Position numbers and translations under genes: made by a program. The notes under the pieces are model-generated. The model was given only the letters and a program-made list of their open reading frames with translations, did no database searches and was not told the DNA's origin. A DNA stretch of 64,000 bases from Anoplolepis gracilipes (lineage: Eukaryota; Arthropoda; Insecta; Hymenoptera; Formicidae): assembly GCF_047496725.1 (NCBI RefSeq), contig NC_132973.1, positions 2,569,501-2,633,500 of the forward strand, in the 5' to 3' direction. Positions 12,227-24,386 of the stretch are shown here, piece after piece; position 1 is the first letter of the stretch, and each line of letters starts with the position of its first letter.

Positions 12227-14934
12227 CTGTAAACCGTCATCATATGTCATCTAAATTAAGGTCGAGACAATTATTAGTTGATTATGCAAGAATAGATGAA
12301 GTTGTCGATGAAGATAATGACTATAGTTTTTTATGATTATAATTTTACGATACTGCATGTGATCTGCATGTATATTTAAAGCGTGATTAACGATTTTACG
12401 TCTGATGAACATAAATTGGTCATTAATGTACTAATTATTGACGTAATAATTATTGCAAATATTTCAACCGGTCAATAGAATAATAGTTAACAAAATATAA
12501 AAATTATAAGTTAGTAAGAGAAGAATCCAAGTGGAAAAAAATTCTTTAAAATATATATATATATATATATATTTCTACTGCAATTATTCAAGATTACTAT
12601 TTAATTATTTCCCCGCGTCACCTTTTACAAATCACAGCTTACCGGGAAACAGGACGGGACTCCGCTTGGTCAACCAGGGTAGAGCGTAGGGCGGGAAAGC
12701 GAACGGACCGGGTGTTTTGGCCGCGGCAACCGCCGCCGCCTGCTGATGCTGATGCCACACATAGTCCATGACGAGGCTACGGGACAGCGGCAGGGGTAGT
12801 TCCGGGAATGGCGGTACGCGGGGATGCGCCGGTGTCGGTACCAAGGCGGGAATTTGAGTGGCTGTGTTTGGCGATGATCTGGGTTGCTTGGCCGGGCTCG
12901 GCGATTCCCGGGTACTGTTCGAGTTACCCAGCAGACGTTTCCTGGTACCACCGTTGAACATCGCTTTGACGTCCTCCCAGGCGTGCACCACCTCGTCTGG
13001 CGGACTACCGGACAGCTTCATGTGACGGCGCCACGAATTAAAGTTGGCCGCGTCCGGTTGCACGTACTTGTCGGACGGGCCGATACGGTGCGAGTGAAAG
13101 ATGAATTTATTCGGCGAGAAGAACAAGCCGCAATACGTGCACTTGATGCACTTGGCGCGCGAGCTGTTGTAGCGGGCAGGCAGAAACGCACCGCGGCAGC
13201 CCCAGGCGCACTCGTGGTGAACGGAGAACGCAAAGTCCTCGGGTAATCTGTGTAAGACCAGTTCCCGCATATAAATTTTTATGTAATTATATATTGGCAT
13301 AAGAATCTAATCGAAATCTCTTTTCTTTCTATTCCGACTAACTCTCTGGAGTAGAAAAAATATGTATTTTATACAAAATTTAACTATATTTTTCCTCAAA
13401 TAAAAGAAAGAAAAGAAATATAAGCAGAGTTTTGAATCAAAATCACTTTTGATTTAATTTGATCCATTAGAATGTAAAAAAATATTTAAATTAAAATTCC
13501 AATGAAAAAGTCCAGAAAAGATTATAATAAACATATCATATTTTTCACATATATACGTTCTTGCGATATAAGATGCAATCTGTAATTATAATATTGTCAG
13601 TGTTTGACATTTTACTGCACAGACTTTGTCGATAGAACAAAACTTATATCAATCACCATTTTCTTTTAAAACAGAGTTGATATTTTATTTCGAAAAGATT
13701 TTATTCTATTCTAATAAAACAGCAATAAAAACATTCCAATTTTTGAAATTATTTCTTATGACTGCATGAATCACATATGACATGAATCGACAAAGAGATC
13801 AAATTAATTTATTTTTATTTCAGTTTGAATCTTTGGAATTTAAAAATACAAGACAAGTCAACAACTTTCAAAAATTTGAAACTCAGTAAATGTTTAAAAA
13901 AATAAATGTAAAAAAATAATATGGTTTTTCTTTTAAAATAACAAGTGTAGACAAATTTAAATCAATCTTGCCTACTAATTTTTCAATTTATTTTTATAGA
14001 CTACATTTTTATGTATTAAAAAAATTAAATTATATTCAACGATACATATATGTATATATATTTTTTTGTCGATTACGTCAGTTATCACGATATTTTACAG
14101 CTACACGCAATAATTGTGAATCATCCCTTACTAACCTAGGCGGTGCGTTGTCGCCGAGGAAGGACTTGCACAGGCGTTCCGCCTCTCTACGAGTAATCAT
14201 GCCGCATCTACGCGAGGACACCGGCATCGCACCGGCACGACGAAGTATCTCTAGCTGCACCGGCGTGCACTGCACACAGGTGATACCCAACGCCACTCGG
14301 CGATTGTGAATCTCGTTGTAGCTGAACTGTTTTAACAGCGTATTGCTGATCTGCGCGAGACACAGCCTCTCCTGGCCCTCGATCACCAGCGATACGATGT
14401 GGATACCGTAAAGCGATACGGTACTCACCTGCAACTCCTATCGATTTAGTTTTACCACAATGCTTCTCAGAATCGAGCACACATTGTTATAATTTTTTAT
14501 TCATTTATTTATGGTTATTCTTATAAAAGGTTCTCGTAATTCACAAAAAAATTATTTTACAATAATTACAATCGATTTAATGCGTGTAACAGAGATCGTA
14601 TAATTTTTATTTATCCCGCGAGGACAAGAAAATCTAAAGCATTTTTACAGCAAAAAACTCTCTAAATTAATATACATGTGATATAATTCTAGTTTATTTA
14701 CATAAACTAGAATTTTTCAAAAATTATGTCTTTGTTTATTCTTTCTTTCGTAAATATCCTTTTTTTGCTCGTTTATATCTTTTTAAAATTTCAATCCATT
14801 AATTTCGACGCTCTATGTTATCTGATCTCTGCGTTTACCTGATTCTGTTTTGGATGGGATTGCGGTTGCGGTGACTGTGCCGATTTCTGCGAAGAAGTTA
14901 ACGGCGGCATCGACAGCACTGCCGGCCCATCCAT
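11901..14934 (-). CDS. fuss: SKI-family transcriptional corepressor, SKOR/fuss type (four coding exons, 3' end not found)
   Basis: A nuclear corepressor of the SKI/SNO/DAC superfamily. Known SKOR/Corl/Fuss proteins act in post-mitotic neurons and can bind Smads to damp BMP/TGF-beta signalling. The four exons are 14934-14839, 14428-14136, 13247-12643 and 12226-11901, and they join to 440 residues with GT-AG introns and matching phases. Residues 36-129 form the Ski/Sno/Dac homology domain (for example SLYGIHIVSLVIEGQE and ITCVQCTPVQLEILRRAGA). Residues about 131-230 form the SAND-like Smad4-binding domain, with Cys143, 147, 163, 166, 169 and His181, 183 as probable zinc ligands. The rest is Pro/Ser-rich with an acidic patch at 386-401. 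Family assignment is firm, and the SKOR rather than SKI/SnoN branch is chosen from the near-invariant domain sequence. Vertebrate SKOR proteins are longer, so the C-terminus is probably in exons I could not identify to the left. The start is the first ATG after an acceptor (TTTTTCAG), so a 5' non-coding exon is expected further right. Confidence 0.93.
12227..12642 (-). other. fuss: fuss intron 3
   Basis: A 416 bp intron with GTAAGC donor and TTTACAG acceptor. It contains a short (AT)n run at 12550-12572. Confidence 0.88.
12550..12572. repeat. (AT)n in fuss intron 3
   Basis: A pure run of about 23 bases. Confidence 0.95.
12643..13247 (-). CDS. fuss: fuss coding exon 3 (Smad4-binding, zinc-binding domain)
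   Basis: This exon encodes residues 131-331, taking one base to finish Arg130 and giving one base to codon 332. The acceptor is TTACACAG|ATTACC and the donor is CCCG|GTAAGC. It holds the SAND-like domain with ECAWGCRG, KCIKCTYCG and FIFHSHR, then DAANFNSWRRHMKLSG and AWEDVKAMFNGGTRKR, which are hallmarks of this family. The second half is Pro/Ser-rich and ends with an Ala/His/Gln-rich run. An open reading frame extends past the acceptor into the intron, but the domain match starts at the splice site. Confidence 0.95.
13248..14135 (-). other. fuss: fuss intron 2
   Basis: An 888 bp AT-rich intron with GTTAGT donor and TTACACAG acceptor. I see no gene or clear element inside. Confidence 0.88.
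14136..14428 (-). CDS. fuss: fuss coding exon 2 (Ski/Sno/Dac homology domain)
   Basis: This exon encodes residues 33-129 plus two bases of codon 130. The acceptor is GAGTTGCAG|GTGAGT and the donor is CCTAG|GTTAGT. Nearly the whole exon is the Ski/Sno/Dac domain, a winged-helix-like fold used for protein contacts. Key stretches are ERLCLAQISNTLL, FSYNEIHNRRVALGIT, SSRRCGMITRREAERL and KSFLGDNAPPR. There is no break or internal stop. Confidence 0.95.
14429..14838 (-). other. fuss: fuss intron 1
   Basis: A 410 bp AT-rich intron with GTAAAC donor and TTGCAG acceptor. I see no feature inside it. Confidence 0.85.
14839..14934 (-). CDS. fuss: fuss coding exon 1 (start codon)
   Basis: This exon encodes residues 1-32, starting MDGPAVLSMPPL, a short Ser/Pro/Gln-rich leader. 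On the minus strand it is preceded by the acceptor TTTTTCAG one base before the ATG (exon begins at about 14935) and ends CAG|GTAAAC, phase 0. Because an acceptor lies immediately 5', the transcription start is in another exon upstream, that is, at higher coordinates. Confidence 0.88.
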
Positions 14935-16374
14935 CCTGAAAAACAGATTACTGCCGAATTAATGAAAGAATGTCCAAATAGAGATATCCACAATCTTGTT
15001 TATAACCATTTTAATATTAATACTTAATTTAAATGACACAGATCAAAATATATATGTATAAATTAACATTAAAAGAAATTTACATATTAAAAAACGTAAT
15101 ATTTATTAATTATATTGTATATTTATAAAAGTTTGTATTTATAAATATTTTATAAAAAAAAATCACTTTTAAATTATCAATATATATATATATACACATA
15201 TGTAACATAACATTTAAAAAAATTCCGAAAATATAACAAATTTAATTAAATATTCATAAACAGAAAGTCTTATACAAGGTAGTTATTATCTCGTTCTGAT
15301 AAATGTATATTTTGTTTAAAAATTACATGTTGTCGCTTCACTTTTTCATGCATTTAAAAATCATTACTGCCATTGTCGTTTCTATTATTGTTGCCAAAAT
15401 TGATTGTTTTAACAATGTTTCGGAAATTGTTCGTAATTTTGTACTGTCTATATTGCGTTATTCGAGTCCGGATCCTATTCGACCTAATGGAAAATACATC
15501 ATCGATGCGACGCGGCAATAATTCGCCTCTCGACGTAGTTTTTATCATCATCGACGAGATTGATTATAATCTCTGATGTTTTACGGTCACGCTAATAAAT
15601 TTCGCGTTTCTCGTTCGCACAGGATAAAAAAACATCCTCCCCCACTCCCGCGTATCTCTTCCACCCTCTCGTTGTAATTATATTTATTACACTTTATCGA
15701 TCACCGTTCTCTGTCGCTCTCTCTCTCTCTCTTCCTCTCTCCCTCTGTTTCAATGTGTCGTCGCGTCCGGCGGATGCATTCAGCTCAATTAAATCGCGGG
15801 CCCTCCTCGTTTTTGCTCTGTCCCAACCGATTGCCGCGCGATCGCCGACCAATTAAATCGCGAACGGTAACGTGACTTTTCATAACGTAAGCGGTAACGC
15901 GCGCTGCTCTCAAACCTCCATTTATATTCGATCTTTTTTGACAAGAGAATAAAGGCTGAAGCTCTCTTTTTCCAGTGATATTTTTACAAAAAGCGAATAT
16001 GGAAACAATGATGAAGCTGAAAGCTGGATTATAAACGGAATTTGCAAACTAAGGCTAATTTCACAACTCTATTTTTGACAAAAGATTCAGTATAAGTGTA
16101 CGTATGATGTATATTTATATTAATCCTGATTTTGAAAATCTAAATCAATTATTAATTGTTTCATCAATTCTCGACTGATATATCAATAAATTGGTTATTT
16201 CAGTTGCGTAATAATATATTTAATATATTTACATTTATTATCTTGATACTTGACTGATTGTGAGATCTACTGAAATCCATTGATGCCAGGTTAATCGAAG
16301 GCTAAAACGTGAACGCGTTTATCCGCGATTGAGAAAAACACGCGTGCCGATTAAAAGGTGTGATTAAGTTGTTT

Positions 16375-16407
16375 TCGTCGTCGTCGTCATCGTCGTCGTC
16401 GTCGTCG

Positions 16408-16451
<44 letters not shown>

Positions 16452-16469
16452 GTCGTCGTCGTCGTCGAC
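16375..16469. repeat. (GTC)n trinucleotide array
   Basis: About 95 bases of TCG/GTC units with a few CAT and GTT variants. It would read as poly-Asp on the minus strand, but nothing else there supports a protein. Confidence 0.97.
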
Positions 16470-17131
16470 GTAGCTCGAAAGGCCTTCCTTAATTATCAGA
16501 CGGTGATTAAGCGAATCCAAAGACCCGCTGAAATTAAACTCGCGCGATCAAAGCGCTGGTCGCTGGTCGCGTATTCTCTCTTTCTTTCTCTCTTTCTCGA
16601 ATCACGGAATGGAATTAAGGATGATTAAATCCCTTTTCTCTCGCTTAACCTTCTTTCCGGCTTCTTTCCGTAATCGGTAATTGGTTGATTCGTTAATCGC
16701 GCCGAGAAAAACAATGTTACTACGCTAATCTCTTGACTTAACTCTTTGAAAAGAAGAGTTAAAAAGTATATTAAGAAATTTGTTTTTATTATAAATATTT
16801 GCTTTTAAGGAAACTAGTTTTATTTTAAGGAAAAAAGAATTTTTCTTCGTAATATTTTCTTCAGACTTTGTAATTACGTTTAATACCTTTTCAATCAACG
16901 TGACGATATCTGATTGAATACTATATTCACGGCAGACACGAAGAGATTTTGCGCGAAAATAATTTAGTAGCAAACCATCAATCGGCAGGTCTTCGTATTT
17001 TTTTTTTCTTCGAGTCAAAGTGGCAAGAAATTCGCGAAGAGAGGAATTCGCGAGTAAGAAGTCCTTCTCAATGAGAACGATTCGCCAGGTTACACGAAGT
17101 AGACTTCCTTTCGCAGGGACCGTCGAATAAG

Positions 17132-17157
17132 AAAAAAAAAAAAAAAAAAAAAAAAAA
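17132..17157. repeat. Poly(A) run
   Basis: 26 consecutive A. No retrogene or LINE sequence is seen next to it. Confidence 0.97.
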
Positions 17158-18172
17158 GAACGTAATGCTAAAGGCGAAAATGAGAGTCGGCTCCGCGAAT
17201 CGGGTTCTTTATCCTCTTAACGGAGTTGGAAAAGAAGAGATCGAAAAATTCCAAGTGTCTGTAATAAGTGACTGAAGGCTTCTTCGTTAGTTTAAGTTAG
17301 CGTGACAAGAATTTTCGGGAAGAGAATTTTTGAAAAACAAAATTTTTAAAAGAAATAAAGATGAAGAATGTAAAAGAAAATTCTTCCACAATAAATTTAT
17401 TTAACTTTGTAATAAATTTATTCTCAAGTATATAAAAAAAAAAAAAAAATCACATTCACTTTTAGAAATAGAAGAAGAGATAGAAAAAAAAAGTATGTGC
17501 ATTGATAAATACATATAAACGACATATAAAAATCACTTATTCTGCAATAAACAGACATAAATTAAACGCTCTAGAATTTGTATTTGAAAAAGAATTTATA
17601 CGAAATCTTTAGACAGTGTGCGCACGAATGCTGAATCATTGCAAGCAACAAGATTCTCGATATTGCAAGAGATTTTTTCATCAAAAAATTGACGTAGAGT
17701 AAGAGTGGATATACGGACACACGATAAATAAATCACTAGGAGAGAATTCCGGTATATCTCTCTATCAAATAACGTAACACGAAATTCTGGTCGTTACCAA
17801 ACGAACGATACAGTTATACATAATCGAGTTAATAACATAATGCACACATAAGATAACAGAGACATGGAAAACGAGGAGGGCGAAAGAGTCGGGAACCTAG
17901 GTTCGAGAGGAGAAGAAAGGGGAGAGGGGCGGAGGGGCGGAGGGGCGGGAGGGGGGGGGAGAGGGAGACTGCATCGTGGAACAGGTACACGCCGATTAGG
18001 AAGAGAGATCAAAACGGTCGGCGAGGAGAGGAGGACGAGCGGAACACGCGGGGTCGGGGCCAACCCCCGGTGTTGATTTTAATTGAAAACGCCTCCGTGG
18101 AGAAGGTAGCGCGCGCACACGTATATGTATACGTGCACAGGTACGTGTGTACGAACACAGATACCGGTGCAA

Positions 18173-18185
18173 CCCCCCCCCCCCC
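18173..18185. repeat. Poly(C) run
   Basis: 13 consecutive C in a GC-rich island. Confidence 0.97.
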
Positions 18186-18333
18186 GACGTCCGGAGGCAG
18201 CGCGAGAGCGCCAGCGCCCCGGCAAACGTCCCCGGGGAGCCGTGGTACAAGGGGGTAATTCAATTTGACACCCCCACCCACGCTTAAACAAGGCAGCACC
18301 CATCCGAGCGTTCTCCCTCTCCCTCTCCTTCTC

Positions 18334-18337
<4 letters not shown>

Positions 18338-18390
<53 letters not shown>
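18338..18390. repeat. (CT)n microsatellite
   Basis: CT run with one TTT interruption. Confidence 0.97.
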
Positions 18391-19352
18391 TATTCGTTTC
18401 TCTTCCTCTTCTGCCGCCGCTACCTCTCGTACCGTGCAAATTAAATTCTCATCCACCGTGAAACAATGTCGGTACCCGACCCGGAACAACCCTCCCCTTC
18501 TCCCCTGCCCCTCTCGTCGTCCGTCCATCGCGAGTTTTCTCGCTTCCCTCCCTTCTCCCTTTTGCCACCCGCGCTTCGACGAGCCTCGCGGATTCCGTTG
18601 GTTAGCGGTCGGACAGATCGGACTCGAATCGACCGCATTAATTACTCGCTACTTACAATTATAGCGCAGACTGAATAGAACGAACGGTCGATCGCTACAA
18701 CGATCGTGATGAGATACTCGTTCGCCGACTTAGCGAAAGGTGCTCAACTGTCATCCACGTTAGAAATGACATTTCGACAAAAGCTTCGAGATCCGTTCGT
18801 TATAATTTATGATGAGTCATAAAATTACACGTGTTATATTATTTAATAGTGACTCGTTTTAATTTACGTATTAATAAAAAACATTTTCCAATAAAAAAAT
18901 TTCTACACAGAAACAAATGAATAATAAACATTCGGCTTTCCGAATTGAACGTGGATGATGAATAGTCAAATATCGTCTTAATGATATTTTGACGGAAATT
19001 TAATCTAATTGGAAATTTAAGAAAATTATTGTTAATTAATCTCAAGTACTCACTTAAACTCATCAAGATTTAATGATTAAAAAATTAATCGTCAAAATAC
19101 AATCGTAAACTCGGTTATTGTCATAATCATCAAGATGCGACAAAATTCAGAGAAACGTCGCTGCGAGATTATATAGGATTGCGTCGGGAGATTGCGCGCG
19201 CGAGATAGAGGGGAACGAGAAGTCGCGAGACAGCGTTCTCTCAGTATTACGTACCCGCGGGCTCGCGGATTATTTAAATGCAAACACAATGTTATACCAG
19301 GGCGTATTGTTCCCCTCTCGGTTATTTTACAATTCAATCTGCGATCCCGGAG

Positions 19353-19356
<4 letters not shown>

Positions 19357-19386
<30 letters not shown>
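19357..19386. repeat. (CT)n microsatellite
   Basis: First of three CT runs within 300 bases. Confidence 0.97.
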
Positions 19387-19388
<2 letters not shown>

Positions 19389-19483
19389 GCCGACGAAACG
19401 CAGCCGGAGAGACGATGGGAGAGACTCGCTTCGTTCATTGTAACATTGTTAAATCTCCGTCCTTCCATCATGACTATCTCTCT

Positions 19484-19485
<2 letters not shown>

Positions 19486-19540
<55 letters not shown>
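19486..19540. repeat. Compound (CT)n(CA)n microsatellite
   Basis: CT run ending in a short CA run. Confidence 0.97.
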
Positions 19541-19612
19541 ACCCCCGAAGCTTTCTCTCGCGTTCTCCTTTCGATTCATCTTCTTTATCTCGCATTAGAA
19601 AATACCGCGTTT

Positions 19613-19613
19613 T

Positions 19614-19645
<32 letters not shown>

Positions 19646-19658
19646 TCTCTCTTTCTCT
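19613..19658. repeat. (CT)n microsatellite
   Basis: Third CT run of this cluster, interrupted by TTT at its end. Confidence 0.95.
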
Positions 19659-20095
19659 ATCTGCCTCTCTTTCGGTAATTGTATGCGTCTCGCAGATTCT
19701 TCGCATAATTTATAAACGGCTGTTTTTGCTCTTCTCCTTCGCAGCCTTTGCTCCTATCCAATCAGCGAAGATGTAAATCGGAACAGCAGGTGTGTAATCC
19801 TGTCGGACCACGAAGCGCGAACGCGCGATGTAATCAGTATTAATACATCGATGTCGTCGCTCGGTCGCCAATATTTGATTGCGCTTGACACCCACAATTA
19901 ATCCTCGTCGATCTGGTCTCGTCGAGTTTAATTTCGACTCGATTAGCCCGATTACGTGAAAATCAATCTCGTAATTAAATATCTCCTTTAAACTCTCGAG
20001 TAAATATCTGTCTATTTCTAAAAATGATCAGGTAGCTATTGTATTACAATTATGAATCAATAAATCCTTCTATATTTACGCTGTAATATCATTGT

Positions 20096-20131
20096 CGATA
20101 TTAAATACGATATTAAATACGATATTAAATA
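20096..20131. repeat. 12-base tandem repeat, three copies
   Basis: CGATATTAAATA repeated three times. Confidence 0.9.
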
Positions 20132-21118
20132 TAATGACGGCAATAGTGATAGAAGTTTTGCATGTCCACTTTGCTTTTATATTAATTTATATGTAACATT
20201 GTTAATTCTTAATGCTTCTCTCGCGGCGAAGTGTATCGGCTTTGTCAGTAGCATACGTTAATCCTTTGGCCTTTGTATCTGTATGCGCGTTAAAATGTTA
20301 TCATCTAAAGTGGCATCAGAGGCAAACATAACAGCCGCGGGCTGCTGTTCGGAGTCTGTCAAGAGGATCAGGAGATTAAATATGCCCATTCGGATAATAA
20401 TTTTAATAACCGGAATGTGCTCTCTATGATCGTCATAGTATTTAGCTCTTGGGAGTCTTTTTACTTCAAAAGCTTCGGTCTATTTTTACAATTGCGATTT
20501 ATATGCCGTTGTATTCGAAAGAGGGAACGAGGATCGCATTTATATTTTACGATTCAAAGATTACGCAAATGTTAAGCCGACATGATTTACCTCGTGTTAC
20601 ACGTAACTTTACAGATTTATTGCTAAAAATAATAAATAATATGAAAAGATATAAAGAAATAAAATTTGCGGAACAAACGGAATATTTTTAGAAAAACTAA
20701 TTATTTTTAAAAATATACCTCGTTAAAAATTTCTCAAATATCGGACAATAATTTTTTCTTAGTGGTAAAAGAATTTTATATTCGGCACGTTTATAATGAC
20801 ATATTTATAAGATAAGATAATTTCGTTTATTTGAGAAATTGCAAAAGGAAATTTATAAAAAAACAATCAAAAAGAAACCAATTTTTTAAATAATTATATC
20901 GTCTTAGCATATTTTGAATATTAGTTAAGTCATCATCAGATCCGCTTAAAGACGTATCCTGAAATTTTTCAAAGTTGTTGCTTAAAAAAAACCCTTAAAC
21001 CTGTCCAGCAACGAGCCATAAATTGTGCGCGTGTAGCCAACCAAAAAATTAGGCGAGACACGTCTTTCCGAACGATCCGGAAACTTTCAGAAACTCATCG
21101 ACCGCACCTGAGTCCAAG

Positions 21119-21340
21119 CACTCAAAAAAATATTTTGCTAATGTAGATAGATTTCTAGATGTCTCGATTAAAATTTATCGCTATTTTTTGTATCTGTTAG
21201 AATATTCAATAGAATAGAAATTGATTAAGTGCGAAATATATGCAGTATCACAGTATTTGTTAATAATTTATCTGTTTCAGTTAATTTTTTACACCTAGGA
21301 AATTTTTTTTGAAGTTGCAACATCATTTTTTTGAATGAGT
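21119..21340. mobile_element. Probable diverged MITE, about 220 bp
   Basis: CACTCAAAAAAATATTTTGC at the left end resembles the reverse complement of the right end (ACTCATTCAAAAAAATGATG, then TTGC). TTCTAGATGT on the left resembles TTCCTAGGTGT on the right in reverse. No coding frame. Confidence 0.4.
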
Positions 21341-24300
21341 AACATTGTCGCGGTTATTAATTCGATTCAAACGAAACATTTCCCGCACTGTTGATTGTTT
21401 ACCATTTAGCTATTGCAAGCTCAGTATTCGTCTCTTCTATTTTATGTTTCCTTTTTGCAAAGTCTGTCTGCGATAAATAACTTTGCACTTTTCTCTAATA
21501 TTATATACATATAATGAAAGGATTATACTAATGAAACTCATAATCCGAGGACTGCATTTAACGATAAATGTACGATGAAAAATATGGTGAAAAATACAGT
21601 AAATAACTAATTAATATCTACTTAATTAAGTTAGTTTTTAATTTATGTTTTAACTATAAAGTTAAACTTACATTTGTGTAACATATTTGTTTTATTCTTA
21701 TAGATTTCTTTTAACCAAACCGTAATAAAACCTACACAGGTTGTCGCTTTAGACATTCCTCGCAGAAGCCAAATCAGCAGCGGCTAATCGCAAGCACAAA
21801 CAGTTTATAGCGTTTGTTCGTTCGGCACTCTTACCCTACGCGACGACCCCGCGTATCCTCACGGGACCAGTTTGCTCGGGACCCGTGAATCGACTATCAA
21901 TCTATTTAGCAATGTCCGAAGGGGGCTCTCTTTACGACACTGATTCCCTACGAAAGCTCAGCGAAACTCGTTAGAATTATTCTCAAGCTTCAATATAGAG
22001 TGTATACTTTAACAAGAGCGACTACAATCTTACATATCTTGTGAATGAGAAAATACATACGTGTACCATACATATATATAATAAGCTTGTTCATCTTATT
22101 CGATTTTCTTATTCATTTAAAGTGAAAAATAATATTTATTTATAATTAGAATGAAAAAAAAAAAAAAAATACAAAGAGAGGTAGCTAAAATAGAACTAAT
22201 TGAGAAAGAAGAAAGTTGTAAGAAGATAACTAGCAATAAAAAGAATTTGTAACATAGGAATATAAAAATAAATATTTCAATAAAAATGCACTTTAAAGAT
22301 TTCCGTGGAAAGCAAGTCGGTGCGTACCTGAAGGTGCAATACAGACGCCAACAGTCGGAAATGACTGTTTCACAATTTGAGTCACGATCGCCAGTCGATG
22401 ATCCAAGTCAACGTCCAAGACGATCTTCTTCTCGGAAAAACTTCTTTCTCAACTTTCTTTCTTCGGTTACAACGAAGATTATTTTCAAATATCAGGAGCA
22501 CTCGTTTGTTTCCTTAGTTACGTCAAAGTTTTTCAATTGTGAAAAAGTAAAAACGTGTCTCTTTTAATGTAACAACAATTTTTTTTTCCATCCAAGTTGA
22601 AGTTCATTTTTTTTACCACGACAAGGACTTGTTTCTTCTTGCTTGATGATCGGTGCAATCGCTTCTCTTGCTTCCTCCAGCTAATACAACGTCTAAACTA
22701 TCTTAATTACGATACGACAATTAAACCTCCGCGCCCCGACGGGCAATACTTGATTCGTACCGCCGTGGATGACTACGGGACGCGTTCAGAGACAGCGAGC
22801 GAGCTCGATCGTCCACCGCGCACGGGGTGCGTGTCGGACCGTGTTTCGCGTCACCCTCTTTCTCTCCGACCGGCACCCCCGCGGCAAGCGAGAGCGTTAA
22901 ATCGGGACTCGGATGGTGAAGAACCGCCTCCCGAGTGTTCCATCCCCGTGACAACCAACCCCATGCCGACGAAGGCGGAGCTTCCTAGCCCTCTCCGGGG
23001 GTGGCTCACCTCAGGGGTAACTACAAACACGTACTTACCGAACGTTATTATTATACCCGCATTCGACCCACGCGCGCGCGAGCGCGCGCAAACGGGGATG
23101 AAAGAGAGAGAACAAGAGAAAGAAAAGATGATAGTGCACGCGTATATGCTCGACCTTATGACAGATTACAGAGTGTTTTAGTCTTACATGTGTTTAGTAA
23201 AGACTAAATCACAAAAAAATTTCTGTTTCAAATTTGTAATATTTAATATTCTTATTTTATGTATATTTTAATTTAATTAAATTGGAAAAATTTTGTTAAG
23301 AAAAGATTTTGACTTTAAAATTTCTTTACACAATTTTTCGCATCAATATCTTTCCGTTCCATTTGTAAGTAAGAAATTCAATAATTAAGATGCTCGAGTT
23401 TTAAAAACATAGTTTTAAAAATACTGATAAGAGTAGAAAAGTCTTGATCAGTTCCAAGAGTGAGTTTTGTCTCGTCAGAAACTTTCTTACACTTAATATG
23501 TAATATCAACAATTAAGAAAATAATTATAGAATTTCTCTTCAAAGAAAACTTTTTGTCCAATGCAACTCTCTGTCGACGAATCTCTATTAAAATTGGATG
23601 CAAAACAGCCTGTACATTCGAAGGGATAGTATTTTCGCGGAAAACGACTTTCTCTCAAGATATCTTTTTCGTGCGCGCATCGTGATAGGACCTTCTCCAA
23701 CGTCGCCAAGGAGCGCGCGTCTATGTCAATGGCGATATTCAAGACGATTAAAGAGCGCGCGCGAGAGTCTCTGTTCGCTCGTGACGCAAATTAAATCCGC
23801 TTAACACGGATCTGTACGAGGGGAATAGGACCGATTTGCCGAGACGCTTTTGATCGAGCCGAGAATAACTCGTCGTAGCACCGGTGACAAACAAATGATA
23901 TTACATCCTGGACGAGCGACGACGTGCTTACAATCGAACGTAACGCGTCTTGAAATAACATCTCATATAAGAATATATTGTTTCGCTTAAAAATGTATAA
24001 AGTTAAAAATTTAATACAACACATTTCTGTTTTTTTTTTTTCTTTTTTATTCAAGTTAATTTCAATTATCTATGTAATTTTTTCTATAGCCATTCATGTA
24101 AACGATATGTCGAGGTTTGGTGTTGCAAGAAAAGAAATGATACCAGAGAAAAATGATTACAATCGCTTTGCGTATCTTTTTCAACACCCTTCGGCGAAGG
24201 CTTCGTTTAACGAACCGCAAAGAGGCTGGTACAGTTTGTACCCCAGTTGGCCATTACGATCTTTCTTTTTTTACCATTGCCTCTCCCCTCGTCCATCTCG

Positions 24301-24363
24301 AATCCGTAATAAATATTACGTCGGGGACCCCTGCCAATTATGCTGGACTACCCCGTGCATCTT

Positions 24364-24386
24364 TCTCTCTCTCTCTCTCTCTCTCT
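24364..24386. repeat. (CT)n microsatellite
   Basis: Pure CT run. Confidence 0.95.

Larger units (their letters stand above)
14936..17800. other. Region upstream of fuss exon 1
   Basis: AT-rich to about 15590, then a CpG-rich island (15590-15920) with two copies of AATTAAATCGCG about 60 bases apart, then the (GTC)n array and AT-rich DNA. No coding sequence is seen. A fuss promoter or 5' exon may lie here or further right. Confidence 0.5.
17801..21118. other. Intergenic: GC-rich and CT-rich islands
   Basis: A strongly GC-rich island (17860-18830) with poly(C) and CT repeats, a second island (19090-19960) with three CT runs, then AT-rich DNA to 21118. Open frames here come from the repeats. 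No gene is seen. Confidence 0.6.

Noticed and set aside
12884..13246. Plus-strand open frame opposite fuss exon 3
   Set aside because: It is the antisense shadow of the Smad4-binding domain exon and has no domain of its own.
16302..16520. Minus-strand frame with a long Asp run
   Set aside because: It is produced by the (GTC)n array. The flanking codons show no protein signal.
17132..17157. Poly(A) run as the tail of a retroposon
   Set aside because: No retrotransposon or processed gene sequence precedes it and no target-site duplication was seen.
19278..19776. Several Ser-Leu or Arg-Glu repeat frames
   Set aside because: They are translations of CT/GA microsatellites.
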